From: Stratiolaelaps scimitus | Lineage: Eukaryota; Arthropoda; Arachnida; Mesostigmata; Laelapidae | Length of the DNA: 64,000 bases | Reading direction: 5' to 3' | NCBI GenBank assembly: GCA_019614645.1 | Contig: JABWDB010000032.1 | Location: 620,001-684,000, forward strand | Shown: in pieces, positions 31,073-41,770 of the stretch | Layout of the letters: each line of letters opens with the position of its first letter | How positions within the stretch are numbered: position 1 is the stretch's first letter | Program-made: the position numbers and the translations under genes | The notes under the pieces: generated by a model | Database searches by the model: none | The model's input: only the letters and a program-made list of their open reading frames with translations | What the model was told of the DNA's origin: nothing

Positions 31073-32149
31073 CGACGACTCTGAATACTGACCTAGATAT
31101 GAAATGCAGTTTCGACAACACTCTGCTTTCAATATTAAGAGGACTTCCCAAAATCGGGTTTCGACTACGATCCCGCGTCGAAAACTCATCATCCTAACCT
31201 TTTGGGACACATCGTCGCTAATTGGCGCGACTATAACCCAAAGCCACAAAGAGGAAAATGCTTCGAAGGAACAGCACTCGAAACGCTAACACGAGAGGAA
31301 CGTCCTCAATGCGCCCAAAACGCCCCCTATCCATCATTTTTTCATAGTGTATTTATTTGAAACTACGTTCGACCGTTAAGGTGGCCTCGTCGTCCGTCTG
31401 CACCCACGCGTTTATACTGCATTATCTCACATCTGCACTTATCGACAACTTAAGGGAAATAATCTACATCTCAATGGCGGGCGTTCGTTCCACCTGTAGG
31501 AGTAAGGGGAGACAGCAGTTTCGGAGGGACGCCACCGCCGTCGTATCTGCCACAAAGGCTATCGGGGCCTTTTTGTCATTAATCTCTGCCACCCACGCCA
31601 ATGCACGCAACCCGATGGGCCGCCTTGTGCTTTGCGCTTCTGCAAGGCACAGAAGTGAAAATGCAACATCGTTAGACGGGACAGGACAAGAACAGAGGAA
31701 GCAATGGAAGGGGGCGCCTCGGCCCGCCGCCCCCCGCACAAGCAGAAGCAAAATGCCATCTTAGGCTGAAAGATGAGAGAAAAGGGCTCGCGCTCGCTGC
31801 AGACAAATCTAATAAACAACTCTCGACAAGGGCTGTCATCGTGCGCGTACCACCGCTGTTAACCTGGACGGGATGGGGTTCGTGGGGCGCGGAGCAGCTG
31901 TCGAAATCGATTGCGGCAAGGGCGTTGCGGTGAATAAAATGAATTCTTCTCGTGTCCGATCAATTACTTGTGTTGGTATAGGTGGAAATCGTTCCAATAG
32001 AATCGAATAGTTGTATAGTACATATCATGGGGTCCCCGTATGAAGGTCGTTCAATTGGCTAGCTGGCATGCTTAAGTGACCATTTTGGGTGGAATATATA
32101 TATATATAAATATATTAATTCTGAAGATCCGGACCAACTCAGAGTGAAG
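31073..32149. other. Unassigned; GC-richer at 31470-31760
   Basis: An overlapping pair of open frames (135 codons plus, 95 minus) lies at about 31357-31764. No recognised domain, so I treat both as compositional. Confidence 0.4.
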
Positions 32150-32270
32150 ATTAAGTGGGGCGCGAGGTTAGTGGGTAGGTCTGCCACTCCACCAGGCAGG
32201 AGTCCCACCGTACCATGGCAAATACTTTAGTTGTGAGGCCTGGTCTGCATAAGCATTCTCCGTCATAAAA

Positions 32271-32272
<2 letters not shown>
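32150..32272 (+). repeat. Possible dispersed repeat G (diverged copy)
   Basis: AGTTGTGAGGCCTGGTCTGC resembles AGTATGAGGCCTGGTGTCCA at 24586, and a tRNA-like GGTTAGTGGGTAGG with CAGGAGTCCCACC lies upstream. It ends in an A-run and a long TA tract. Confidence 0.3.

Positions 32273-32275
<3 letters not shown>

Positions 32276-32312
<37 letters not shown>
32276..32312. repeat. (TA)n microsatellite
   Basis: About 37 bp of pure or near-pure TA after an A-run. Confidence 0.9.
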
Positions 32313-32314
<2 letters not shown>

Positions 32315-32519
32315 ATAAATTTAATAGATAAAAGAGTAGAACAAATAATACGAATATTGGAATAAAAGTATTTGGATTAATCGTCATTTCAACAAGATGA
32401 ACAACAGTGTTTTTTGAATAGCAATCATTTTTCCGGATGGAGTTTTGGCTGAGATCGTTAACACGCTAAGTTGCTAGTTAAGTACATCCGAAGGACTGTT
32501 TACAGCTCAAATATTCGTC

Positions 32520-32880
32520 CAAATATAGAATAATTAGGAATTATTTGGGGTGGGACTAGTTGGGGACCAGGGCCGAGGCCGACATTGTCCCGAGGAAGGC
32601 GATGGCATTAACCTCTCTGCCTCTGCACAGCGAGGGACAAGCGTTGCAGAAGGAAAGATCCTGCGCGCTTGTCCCCGGTGGCGCGTATCACCCTATGGTA
32701 GATCCCTTCGAGGAAGTTCGCAGTGAGGGGGCCGTGACCGCCAAAGGTCTCAAAAGCAAGGGGGAAAAACGGTTGGTTGCCTGGAGTCTGACGTACTTCC
32801 GTAGGTTGGCCCTAAGGGCTTGGTCCGAGAAAAAAAATAGCCTCTTCCCACACGTGCACAGTTACAAGGTACGTGAATGG
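32520..32880 (-). mobile_element. LINE family D, 3' end with reverse-transcriptase ORF C-terminus (degraded)
   Basis: On the minus strand, codons from about 32780 read PFFPLAFETFGGHGPL, then FLEGIYHRVIRATGDKRA and SFLLQRLSLAVQ. This FETFG..GP / RA..FLLQRLSLAVQRGN pattern is one I associate with the end of non-LTR retrotransposon ORFs. A one-base insertion at about 32610 makes a premature TAA. In the shifted frame the end continues GTMSASALVPN to TAG at 32558-32556, matching the C-terminus at 22383-22436. Upstream of about 32780 another frameshift is likely. The 3' UTR (AATAATTCCTAATTATT) matches other D copies. The clade is uncertain. Confidence 0.7.
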
Positions 32881-33430
32881 TAGAAAATACGAATGTCGTG
32901 TAAAAATAAGCTCAGCTAGTGATTAATGCCTTGCGAAGTATATATATGTTCGAGTTTTCATCGTAATTTCTCGTTATCGCTTAGTTCAAATAGCCATACG
33001 TAATCGTTACCGGACGTTACTAATGCATTTTAGTATTTCTTGCCAGAAACTCATTAACCACGATCAGCTGATGCAATGATAAACCCACAACAATCACCCA
33101 CAAGAGCGATGTGTATATCCAGCTTTCCGCCATAGCGCAGCACGCCGGCGTAATAACTCAGGTGATCTCGACCGTAAAACAGATAGATAATCCCTATGTG
33201 TCCAAGTCGCTGGTGAGATGCGTTTTACATGGCGACATGTAGTTATGCGTTGGGCGTCTCCATTCGAACTGCGTGGTCAGATGCAATTCCGTGATATACT
33301 CCATACCTCCGTTCTCGTGATCGTTGGCCCAAGGTCAGCCAGGAAATGTTGGCTTTAGTACCTCACGTAATATTGAATTGACGATTACGACGCCTTGGAT
33401 GGTCGAGTGATCATCATATGGATCCATTGT
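32881..33430. other. No recognised feature
   Basis: Unassigned. A minus-strand frame of about 40 codons near 33215-33340 looks unbiased and unrecognised. Confidence 0.35.
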
Positions 33431-33431
33431 A

Positions 33432-33623
33432 GGGACTGACTCTCAGCCATAAACATTTGGCGCAGTCCACGGGACAACTGATTTCGGCATAAGCCCTCAC
33501 AAGACGGATAACCCCTTTAAATGCAAATGTGTATCGGCGGGAATCGAACCCATGCACCTACGTGTCTCACAAGTTCACGTGTTGCGAGTCTCACGAGGAG
33601 AATTCGCGGCCACGCCACGTGGC
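33432..33623 (-). mobile_element. SINE family B, diverged head
   Basis: GGGACTGACTCTCAGCCATA, CTGATTTCGGCATAAGCCC, ACAAGACGGATAACCCCTTT, GCGGGAATCGAACCCATGC and CTACGTGTCTCACAAG match reversed B. The tRNA A-box side (GGCCACGCCACGTGGCTC) is rearranged. Confidence 0.75.
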
Positions 33624-35339
33624 TCATCATATATATCGAATGTGCTTCAGTGTACATTAATATACTGAGATACGTGGTTTGTATTGACGGCAGCGACAAC
33701 GCACTAATAAACGATCAATTATATACAATTGCTACAGAGCTCTGACACACAATTTGTGAAAAGCGATCGTATAAAGGCTTGAAGTATTTTTTTACGTGTA
33801 GTTCAGCGCATGGAGTCGATCAATTGCTATAGTACTGAGGAGAGTCTTTGAGATTTCCGGTGATGACCTGTTACACTGCTTAGTTTGGTAAGCTATATTT
33901 AATATCTAATCTATTTGATATATCACTAATGAAACGTTAATGCCGTCGGTGATCTGATAGGCGAAAAATGTGCGTACAAGGAGGAGCCTTGTTGGAGGTA
34001 TTGGGGATACTAATCATGCTGTGACTAGATGTTCGTTAATTTGTCCTTTAATTCGCAGAGCTTTTGCCCTGAAAGCCCTGAGATGCATATATTAAACTGT
34101 ACGATTCTCTGGTTTTCCTCATGTTCATGTACGAGACCAAAACAGAAATTGTGTGCCACGTTCGATATCCAAAAAGAATAATCTTTCCAATTAAAAAACG
34201 CTTGCACGTTGCTTCTCCTGTAACGAACAATAACCTTTCTCCTAATGTCTGTGGAAAGTTTAATGATTATTTCCCTGATGGTCCACCCAATGTTTCGAAG
34301 GCTACAGGTCTTCTTCTTAATTACTTACTTTAGGTAACGACCTCTGGCTATTTCACCCAAAGGAAATTGCCTGAACTGACCGGAATCAACCGACTGTTTA
34401 TATGGAGAGTAATTAGTTGTTACCAAACGTACGCCTATGGCGAGTTTGGTAACAACGAACTCACTTGTTAAATGGAAATAATGAATTGTGCTCTTACGCT
34501 GAGCAATTATACTGATTTGTGGAATATTGGCCAGACACTAATAATCTAGAGGGCTTAATTACGCCGTAGGTTATTAGGGCACGATTGGGTAGCACAATTA
34601 GAATGTAGGCGCTGTATCACCATCATTTGTCAAATAAATCGAGGTTTTTTACCCCACCACATAGAAATTTGTGCTAGCTCCCAATGTGATATTTCGTAAC
34701 ATCTAACATCCAGTGTACGCAGTTTTTAAGCCCCTTTCAAACGAGACCATATACTAAGTATTTTTATATATATTGTATTAAAGAAGGTATCTAACAACGC
34801 TTCCAACCAGACGAGACAAATGATAAGTCATCACAAGAAGCTCAGAACTTGTAGACATCTCCCGGGATACCGATAATCTCTCTAACCTAGATAGCTATAA
34901 AAATGGTTACGATTAATGCAGCCTTTCAGCTGTCTACACTAATGGAACGGAGAACCGGACCGGCAGATGTCAAGTATATGATGTCGACGTTGAACGGCTA
35001 TCAATATTCGACAACAAAAATCGATTATTCTGTCCCTCCCGTATTCTTTTAGTGATCATTTTCAAGACTTCTGCCATACACGTTGACCTAACGTGAATAC
35101 GTCACTATAGCAGAATGTCGTGTGACTCTGTGTAGCCGGGTCTCGTGCGCAAATCCGCGCGTTTATGATTAAGGATCAACAGAGGCAGAGGGAGGATCAT
35201 GAAGAAAGGTTGTTGAAATGATTCAAAAACCATGCGCGTTACCACATCTATTAGAACTTTAATTGGATCAGCATATATTGTTTTTGGTACAGTTGCCCTC
35301 CAGCCGCTGTCAGAAGTATTCTTCCTGCAAGTCTTCTTC
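33624..35339. other. Long unassigned AT-rich stretch
   Basis: No gene seen. The only structured item is the hairpin at 34416-34456. Confidence 0.4.
34416..34456. repeat. Hairpin with perfect 13 bp outer stem
   Basis: GTTGTTACCAAAC and GTTTGGTAACAAC are perfect complements. Inside, CGCC and GGCG pair again around a TAT loop, giving an almost continuous stem. Confidence 0.8.
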
Positions 35340-35517
35340 TTCAAGTGTTCTCCCCAAGTCACCAACCGGTTCTGGGTTTTAGTAGGTGCGAGTCCGACAC
35401 GACCTAGGCGAACAGCTCAGGAGGAGAGGTAATAAAAATAAAATATAAATAAATAAAAAAAATGGGTTATGGGCAAAATCCATAATGGATTTTGCCCTCA
35501 ACCTCGTAAACAAAAAG
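35340..35517 (+). repeat. Dispersed repeat G (copy with inverted tail)
   Basis: ACCGGTTCTGGGTTTTAGTA then GGTGCGAGTCCGACAC, a possible B box, matches 24530-24562. An A-rich run follows, then the perfect palindrome 35471-35497 (13 bp arms, 1-base centre), made of two facing tails. The right tail, GATTTTGCCCTCAACCTCG, resembles GATTTACCTTTAACCTC. Confidence 0.5.
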
Positions 35518-36071
35518 GTACTGTTACCCCTCGAAGTAATGCCTCTGGATTTTCGATCGATCTGGGCAGGTTTTAATGGGGTTTGTAAGTCCCAGACATG
35601 CGTTTTAACGAACCGCCAACACGCATGTGCATCAACTGATTCACGTCAACCTCCCTTAAAAAATGATGAGGTATAGTAGTATTTTGTGCCAATCAAAATT
35701 CGAACCCTATTGAGTGTTCCGCAAGGATCGAAAATATTTCACTGATTTCCGATAATGATTCCCTCTTGATAATTCATGAGTGTTCGGGCATCATGTGAAC
35801 CGTCAACGGATGCTCGTACCTGGACGTAGGGTACTATAATTCAGCCTTTACCTTAGTCCAGGCATGATCAATGATTTCATTCAATTTCTTGTGTTAAAAT
35901 AGGTAACTTAAATCAAAAACGGGTTGGCCGACGAGGCGCCACTTAGACTTGAATTTGGTGTTTCATGATTTTAGAGAATTCTACTATTGAAGTGTGAAAT
36001 GAAATCAATTTTAGAATCGTTAGAGTGAAACAGGTTTAAGGGTACTACCCTATGACGGGCAGTACGGATAG
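35518..36071. other. No recognised feature
   Basis: Unassigned. Confidence 0.35.
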
Positions 36072-36243
36072 CACGAACGGTGGTGCATTCGTGTGCGCCT
36101 TGAAATCGAAGGAGACACGAAGGTGCTTGCACGGGTTCGATCCCCGCCGTTGCACATTTGCATTTAAGGTGTCCGTCTTATGAAGCAACGCTGAACAACA
36201 GTTGCACCGGTGGCTAGAGTTAAATGTGCGCTGAGCGTCAGCA
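36072..36243 (+). mobile_element. SINE family B, nearly full length
   Basis: CACGAACGGTGGTGCATTCG, TGTGCGCCTTGAAATCGAAG, GAGACACGAAGGTGC, B box GGTTCGATCCC, CCGTTGCACATTTGCATTTA, GTGTCCGTCTTATGAAGC, and the terminal GCTGAGCGTCAGC stem-loop. The first A-box bases are degraded. Confidence 0.85.
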
Positions 36244-37484
36244 TGGGAGTGAAGCTGTTCCAGCATCTCATATCGAGATCCTCGTACGTTCGCTCACCGT
36301 CGGCGGTCGTCGGGAGACTCTCCAGCGGACGTCAGTCCTTCGTTCCCTCGTGAAAGCCTCGTCAGAATTTTCCTTTTTTTTTTTGCCGATTTCGGACTTT
36401 TCAAGCATTGAGCCGTCCAAAGCCGTTTACTCCATAGTCAGGCGACCTCTGCTCGGCAGACGCGAGCACAGAAACTCGCACAATACAAACGAGCGATGCT
36501 GCAAGCACTCCACGCCCACGCCATATCGATACCCCCGACTCTAAATGATAGGGTTGCATGTTGCAAGTACATGGCAGCACGAACGGCACGAACGACACGA
36601 GGAAAATTGTAAAGGAATTGTTCTCAGATCGATTTAGCCGACCCATCCCGTCTGACGCAACAACGATACAACGCATTGTCCATCTCGCCGGCGACTCCTC
36701 TGAAATCTGCCAGTTTTCCCACCATTTGTTTTATAGGCGGTTTTTGTCCCAGCCGCTCCCAGCGTCTCCGCCGTCGACACCACCATCACCATCACTGCTA
36801 CTTCTACTGCTCCCCCTGGCTTCTACCCCGTCATTGCCGGAGTGAAAAATAGCTCCAGCAGCAGAGTACGAATTCGGGAGACTACAGCAAACGGGTGTCG
36901 AGGCTCGGCTCGAAACAACATCCATTTTATTTCGATACGACTACGCAGTGACGTGAAGGCTGTTAGACTGTCGACACGATCCCAGTCGGACGTCGCGTAC
37001 TCGCTGATGACGGGACGAAGGGTTCTGACGGGGTGTCACGTGGGAATGAATGCTTGGCGTCCGTTGGAGAGTCTCCCGTCGGCGGCGGCTGCCGCCACCG
37101 GCGACGGTGAGCGGCCGTACAAGGGGAACTCAAGATGAGGTGCTGGAGCAGTGGCTCTCCGCCTCCTGGTGGAAATCGAGGCATGGCGAGAAACGTTGGC
37201 TACAAACTTGCAACGATGATATGGTAGTAGTCGTTGTCTTCGGCGGCGGTGGCGGGAGGCCGCGGCAAATGATGGTGCGCTCCTATTTGCTGTGTGATTC
37301 CTTTGTGTTTCGCTTGTAGAGACAACAGATTACTGATATTCTCTAGATGTCGTTGAAATCCGGTGGAGTTTTTTTTTTAATGAGGTTGGGGACGAAATCC
37401 CTTATGGACATCTGGCCTCTCTCATCTGAGCTGTTCGCTTAGGGGGTGTCAGACTGGTACTGACTAAAACCGCGAACAGATTGC
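36244..37484. other. GC-richer region, unassigned
   Basis: Overlapping frames of 60-106 codons on both strands, with CCA/CTG/GGC-type short runs (about 36780-36800, 37078-37095, 37240-37255). No domain recognised. A T run at about 36372-36382 and another at 37371-37378. Confidence 0.4.
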
Positions 37485-37500
37485 TGGCTCCGGTGGACTT
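37485..37500. repeat. Target-site duplication (left) of SINE C
   Basis: TGGCTCCGGTGGACTT, repeated exactly at 37622-37637. Confidence 0.9.
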
Positions 37501-37621
37501 AAAAAAAAAAGTGTTTTTCGAGCTGACCCTCAGCTGACTCTCCCCTATCTGACCTGGCCTCAGCTCTTCACCTTTAGGTATTACTATGAGAGGACCTGTC
37601 GGGGCCACCTTTGCTTATTCT
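37501..37621 (-). mobile_element. SINE family C, 5'-truncated, with 16 bp target-site duplication
   Basis: The minus strand starts within the body (AGAATAAGCAAAGGTGGCC), continues through GACAGGTCCTCTCATAG and the TACCTAAAGGTGAAGAGC block. It ends AGCTGAGGGTCAGCTCGAAA followed by a 10-base T run. The exact 16 bp flanking duplication fixes both ends. This is a clean case of LINE-type insertion with 5' truncation. Confidence 0.9.
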
Positions 37622-37637
37622 TGGCTCCGGTGGACTT
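37622..37637. repeat. Target-site duplication (right) of SINE C
   Basis: Second exact copy of TGGCTCCGGTGGACTT. Confidence 0.9.
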
Positions 37638-37661
37638 TGACGCTGTCGAGGCCCCGGTACT

Positions 37662-37911
37662 CTTCGATTGCTAGGTCGGAGGGACGTGTGTGTTGGGTTC
37701 AAATCCTGTCAGACGCTTTGGAGAATCTCTTTGGAGAGTTCTTCATCATCTCTCTTTATATGAAGATTCTCGCCAGGTACGGGGTAAGGAAGAGAATAAG
37801 CAAAGGTGGCCCCGACAGCTCCTCTCATAGTAATACCTAAAAGGTTAAGAGCTGAGGCCTGTCACATAGGGGAACAGCTGAGGGTCAGCTCGAAAAACAA
37901 TTATTATTAGT
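37662..37911 (+). mobile_element. SINE family C, head partly truncated
   Basis: Begins CTTCGATTGCTAGGTCGGAG, equivalent to CTTGGACTGCTGGGCCGGAG of the complete head, so the A box is lost. B box GGTTCAAATCC is intact. The body continues to AGGTTAAGAGCTGAGGCC, AGCTGAGGGTCAGCTCGAAA and AACAATTATTATTAG. CCCCGGTACT directly before (37652-37661) and after (37912-37921) is a likely 10 bp target-site duplication. It forms an inverted pair with the copy just upstream. Confidence 0.85.
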
Positions 37912-37920
37912 CCCCGGTAC

Positions 37921-38050
37921 TGGACTGGTGGTGCTTTCGGGCGCGCCAGCCCTCGGCAACCGGACGCGACGCGCAGGTGGTCGCACGGGTTCGAACCACA
38001 CCGTTGCACATTTGCAGTTCAAGGGTCCGTCTTACGAAGCAATTAGCGAA
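37921..38050 (+). mobile_element. SINE family B, truncated
   Basis: GGACTGGTGGTGCTTTCGGG, CCCTCGGCAACCGGACGCGA, B box GGTTCGAACCA, CACCGTTGCACATTTGCAG, GGGTCCGTCTTACGAAGCAA. It ends before the terminal stem-loop and starts at the end of the C copy's target duplication. Confidence 0.75.
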
Positions 38051-39005
38051 CCCTGGGCACTCGAACACGAGGTCTCACCACATCGTCATTAACATGTTCG
38101 CACCTCGTACATGTATCGTTTGAGACACCTAATAGTAATTAGTAATAATTAACCTGGTAATCTATTAATAATAACTCGAAAAAAGCAATACCTGCCTATG
38201 AGCGTTAGAACGAACATCGTATTTTACTTCGAGAGGCAAGCGGAATATTTCAGTATTATACGAATATGCATTTTTTTTAAAATTCCAATAAGCCTGCACT
38301 TGTTGAACGTATACAACAAAAATCGTATACAATAAAAAAAAAATGGGCATGTCTGTGTTGATGTTCATATTGATTCACTAATTACCGCGTCCTGCTTTGT
38401 CGATAATTATCATTCCTGCTGGCTTTATCTCCGTACGGACGCCATTCACATCGATGTTCTTTAGCTAATTTCAATAGACTTATATCTGCAGAGGCAGAAT
38501 GCATTCGCACTACACCACGAAGCCGCTGCATCTTGGGCTCGGTCTATGCGCCGCTGTGTAAATTCTAGTATCGTTGAAAATATAGCACCTGCATACGCGA
38601 ATAATTAGTTAATTAACGATTTACAACCATGCATGCAACATTGTCCAGTCACAAACAACAATAAGCCCAAGCCGTCCGACACAGAAACGTTCGTTCGACA
38701 GTGCCACAACGACAACAGCTTCTATATAGTGACTCACCATGATACTGTACATAATCGTAGTGCAGCATATTATGGATTTTATTGTATTTGTTTGTTGGTT
38801 TGTGGTCAATCAAATGTGCGTGTGCTCATTGGAAACGCTGGCGCCGAGCGGTGAGTCCGTTAGCAGCAACAGCGGCGACAGGGACTGCAGCAGTTGGTAT
38901 ACCAAGCCGCTGTTGCTGCTACCACCTCGTCACCGCGTTCGATTATTGCTTGGCAGTCTTTACTTGGACACCTTTCGATTAAAACGCTTCTGGAGTGACG
39001 TCACC

Positions 39006-39037
39006 TTGACCATGTATACCGTCGAATACATGGTCAA
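39006..39037. repeat. Hairpin, perfect 12 bp stem
   Basis: TTGACCATGTAT and ATACATGGTCAA separated by an 8-base loop (ACCGTCGA). Confidence 0.8.
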
Positions 39038-39529
39038 CCCACCTCCCGCGAAGGGGTGGTGGGAGTTGTTGTCGAACAAGCGTTCGCCGGGGGCATTTCT
39101 ACTTCGAATCTTGATCTCACTTTCAATGCCCGCTGAATGAACTGTTGATAAACAGAGCAGCTCTGCTTGTGCTCGGCTGATTGTCTCACATCTCGTTGGC
39201 CACTTCCTTCTTCAGCATTGTGATTCAATGCCGAGAGTAGCCGATTATTAATTTGATAGGGTCCCAGAATCGGATGTAATGACGGACGAACTAGGGGACG
39301 GGATGGAGGACTTTGTACAAAATCTACCTGTAGTAGTTCATCGCCAGCACCGTGGCGTCCGATCACAGAAGCGTCTGATCAACAATCGCATGCGTGCGCC
39401 ATACGCTCACTGTCGAAACGGAGACAAAATCGGGATGCCCGGATTCAATATGCTCAGAAGAGTGGAGCCTGCACACACGAAAGGCATTGACAACAGTCGA
39501 AATACTTGTCTGAAACACACATAATTATG

Positions 39530-39637
39530 CCACTAATTATAAATGTTATATACTAACACACTAACAAAGCAGTAATTATATTACTTGATATACTAACACA
39601 CTAGCAGACGACTAATTATAATTATTATATACTAACC
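39530..39637. repeat. AT-rich tandem repeat, about 40 bp period
   Basis: TATACTAACACACTA and CTAATTATAA-like blocks recur about three times with 39-41 bp spacing. A short (CA) run follows. Confidence 0.7.
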
Positions 39638-39678
39638 CCCACACACACACACCCATACACACATGGTGAATACCTAGA

Positions 39679-39740
39679 GGTAATGGTTTATCAACGGAAC
39701 GTCAGTTTTACAACGCTTAAGTGCGCTATATATCACTACA
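39679..39740 (-). mobile_element. SINE family A decayed fragment
   Basis: GGTAATGGTTTATCAACGGA, ACGTCAGTTTTACAACGC and TTAAGTGCGCTATATATCAC resemble the reversed A tail and body. A still weaker trace lies at about 39805-39852. Confidence 0.5.
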
Positions 39741-39975
39741 ATCCGGTAGAGTGGTAGGTAAAAAGAGAGAGAGAGAGATCATTTATATTCATTCATTCGA
39801 ATTGAGGGTTTTTTTTAATGGAACTGTGCGATTTTTACACTGCTCAAGTTCCAGATGCAATAGAAATATTGAATTGTTTAAGGAAAAATAGCTATGTAAT
39901 GTTCATCGCGTAAGGGTAGGCCTAAGCGGTTTATTCCTCGCCGGATACTTGGTCAAGTGCTAATCAGTCATATGA

Positions 39976-39978
<3 letters not shown>

Positions 39979-40008
<30 letters not shown>
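39979..40008. repeat. (TA)n microsatellite
   Basis: About 30 bp of TA. Confidence 0.9.
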
Positions 40009-40009
<1 letters not shown>

Positions 40010-40297
40010 TACGTGTACACTTACAGATGATTTGCGCAAATTGTCGACGAGAGGAGCATGTCAATAGCTCTCAAGCCAAGAGCTTGATATATCATCATAA
40101 TAGTCATGATAATATCGTTTGTATTGTCCCGTACGAGCAGTAGCCGTAGCCGATATATTTAGCTCAACAGCGTCTCTCCTTAATGATCGATCACAATTGA
40201 TTCCCTTTGTGAGCTTGTATGAGACGGTTACATTCACCGAGTGACGTGCACCCGGCAATGCACGGAACTTGCTCCAGCAGAGATGTTCTTGCGGAGC

Positions 40298-40302
<5 letters not shown>
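40009..40302. other. No recognised feature
   Basis: Unassigned, between two TA tracts. Confidence 0.3.
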
Positions 40303-40337
<35 letters not shown>

Positions 40338-40353
40338 TATATATATATACATA

Positions 40354-40409
<56 letters not shown>

Positions 40410-40450
40410 TATAGATATACATATATATAATATATATTATATATATATAT
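40303..40450. repeat. Complex TA-rich array
   Basis: About 148 bp of TA runs with repeated ATTATATGTATATA junctions, so the array is itself made of larger repeated units. Frames across it read YIYIYI and are not genes. Confidence 0.9.
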
Positions 40451-40474
40451 GACAAATGATCATTGTTTGCTCAT

Positions 40475-40556
40475 TGTTGCTCGGGACATTGTCGTCCTCA
40501 CCCCCCCCACCCCATAATCCCTAGAAATTCTGAACTACTGTATGTTCGAATAAATA
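40475..40556 (+). mobile_element. LINE family D 3'-end fragment (copy 3)
   Basis: CTCGGGACATTGTCGTCCTC, a C run, CCCATAATCCCTAGAAATTC, then CTACTGTATGTTCGAATAAA match the D copy at 22373. The C-terminal codons are degraded. TA DNA lies on both sides. Confidence 0.65.
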
Positions 40557-40671
40557 TATATTGTTTGACCAACAATTCACCGTTCCAAGTTGTAGACGAA
40601 GAATCCGTTGATATTTGCAAATTTTTAAACGACTAAGTCTCACTGACTTCACATTTTCTCACAGGGTCGAA

Positions 40672-40787
40672 ATACAGCTCAGCCTGGTCACCCCACCTAT
40701 CCCAAACGGTATCTCTAATTATTGTATTGCAGATTTTAAGACGAACAACAATTACAATTAATATCTGACATTGAACGTAACAGTTGT
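40672..40787 (+). repeat. Dispersed repeat E (copy 3)
   Basis: CTAATTATTGTATTGCAGAT, TTTAAGACGAACAACAATTA, CAATTAATATCTGACATTGA matches 28070-28125 with scattered changes. Confidence 0.5.
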
Positions 40788-41321
40788 TGAGGCATGCGAT
40801 CGTATAAGCTACAACTTATGAAGCGTGCTCAAGCTGTTTTAGAATTAAACAGAGAGAGAGAGAGAGATGTACAAATCATACAGGAACTGCTATCCAATCC
40901 GCTTGCATTTAACACTCACCCAACAGTGACCATTCGTCCAATGGTGCAGCCAAATTGCGGGGCCTCTTGATACCTCCGTGTAACTGTCGACCGCGGCGGG
41001 TCCAGATCGACGCGATATCGTCCACACGCGGCAGCTGCTTAACGATTCAACCTGGAATGGTTTGTCGAGAGCCCAATTATCGTTCAGCGGCTCAAGCTGC
41101 TCGAAGCGCCTAACCACATCGTCATTGAACTGCTCAAAGTGGTAATAATGAACGATTTAATATCATTTTCCTATTTAATGCCGTCTCGCTTTGATATGGC
41201 CAAAGCGTTCCAGAAGTGCTTTCTGTTCTCTCTCGCTCTATCTCTTAATAATATTAGCATTGATACATATATATATATATATATATACATATATATGTGT
41301 GTGTGTGTTCTATTGTACTTG
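40788..41321. other. Unassigned with AG and TA tracts
   Basis: (AG) run at about 40853-40866, (TA)/(GT) run at about 41266-41309. No gene. Confidence 0.35.
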
Positions 41322-41390
41322 GAAACACATTGTCTCGCACATGAAACACATTGTTGTGAATAGCGAAACACATTGTCTCGCTATTCATTA
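41322..41390. repeat. Three-copy GAAACACATTGT repeat ending in a hairpin
   Basis: GAAACACATTGT begins at 41322, 41343 and 41365 (21-22 bp period). The last copy lies in the loop of GAATAGCG...CGCTATTC (8 bp stem). Confidence 0.75.
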
Positions 41391-41605
41391 TAAGCTTTTT
41401 GCCTCATTTTTTGTATCCAGCTGTTTTGTCCTCGCTGTCCCACCGCTCGTGGATGCCTGAGGTGGTGCTAATTAATCGATCGTTTAATTTCAATGATATC
41501 GGCAGGACGAGCTGCCGCTCAATTAGCTGTCATTACAGCTGTTCTTCTACACAACGTGATCGAAGTCTACTGCTAGAACTATGTATATTAGATATAAATC
41601 TCGCC

Positions 41606-41770
41606 AGGTAGCCTGGTGGGATAGCATTTTTGTTGAACGTCGGTGGGGACGCACACGGGGGTTCAAAGCTCTAATATCGTTGCACATTTGCATTTGAGCT
41701 TGTCCGTGTCGTATCGAACCAATGCGGAAGCGGCATCGTGGACATTAAGTGCTTCAGGCTGAGTGTCAGA
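41606..41770 (+). mobile_element. SINE family B, decayed
   Basis: GGTAGCCTGGTGGGATAGCA (A-box region), GGGGGTTCAAAGCTCTAATA (decayed B box), TCGTTGCACATTTGCATTTG, ATCGTGGACATTAAGTGC, and the end AGGCTGAGTGTCAG. Confidence 0.65.

Larger units (their letters stand above)
38051..39678. other. Unassigned, with a hairpin and a short tandem repeat
   Basis: No gene recognised. A minus-strand frame of 110 codons (39034-39366) has no known motif. A perfect 12 bp-arm hairpin lies at 39006-39037 and a 40 bp tandem repeat at about 39530-39637. Confidence 0.4.

Noticed and set aside
40219..40452. Frame with a long YIYIYI/IYIYIY stretch, and similar frames at 44021, 54351, 57863 and elsewhere
   Set aside because: These run through TA microsatellites, which are open in all phases except TAA/TAG interruptions.
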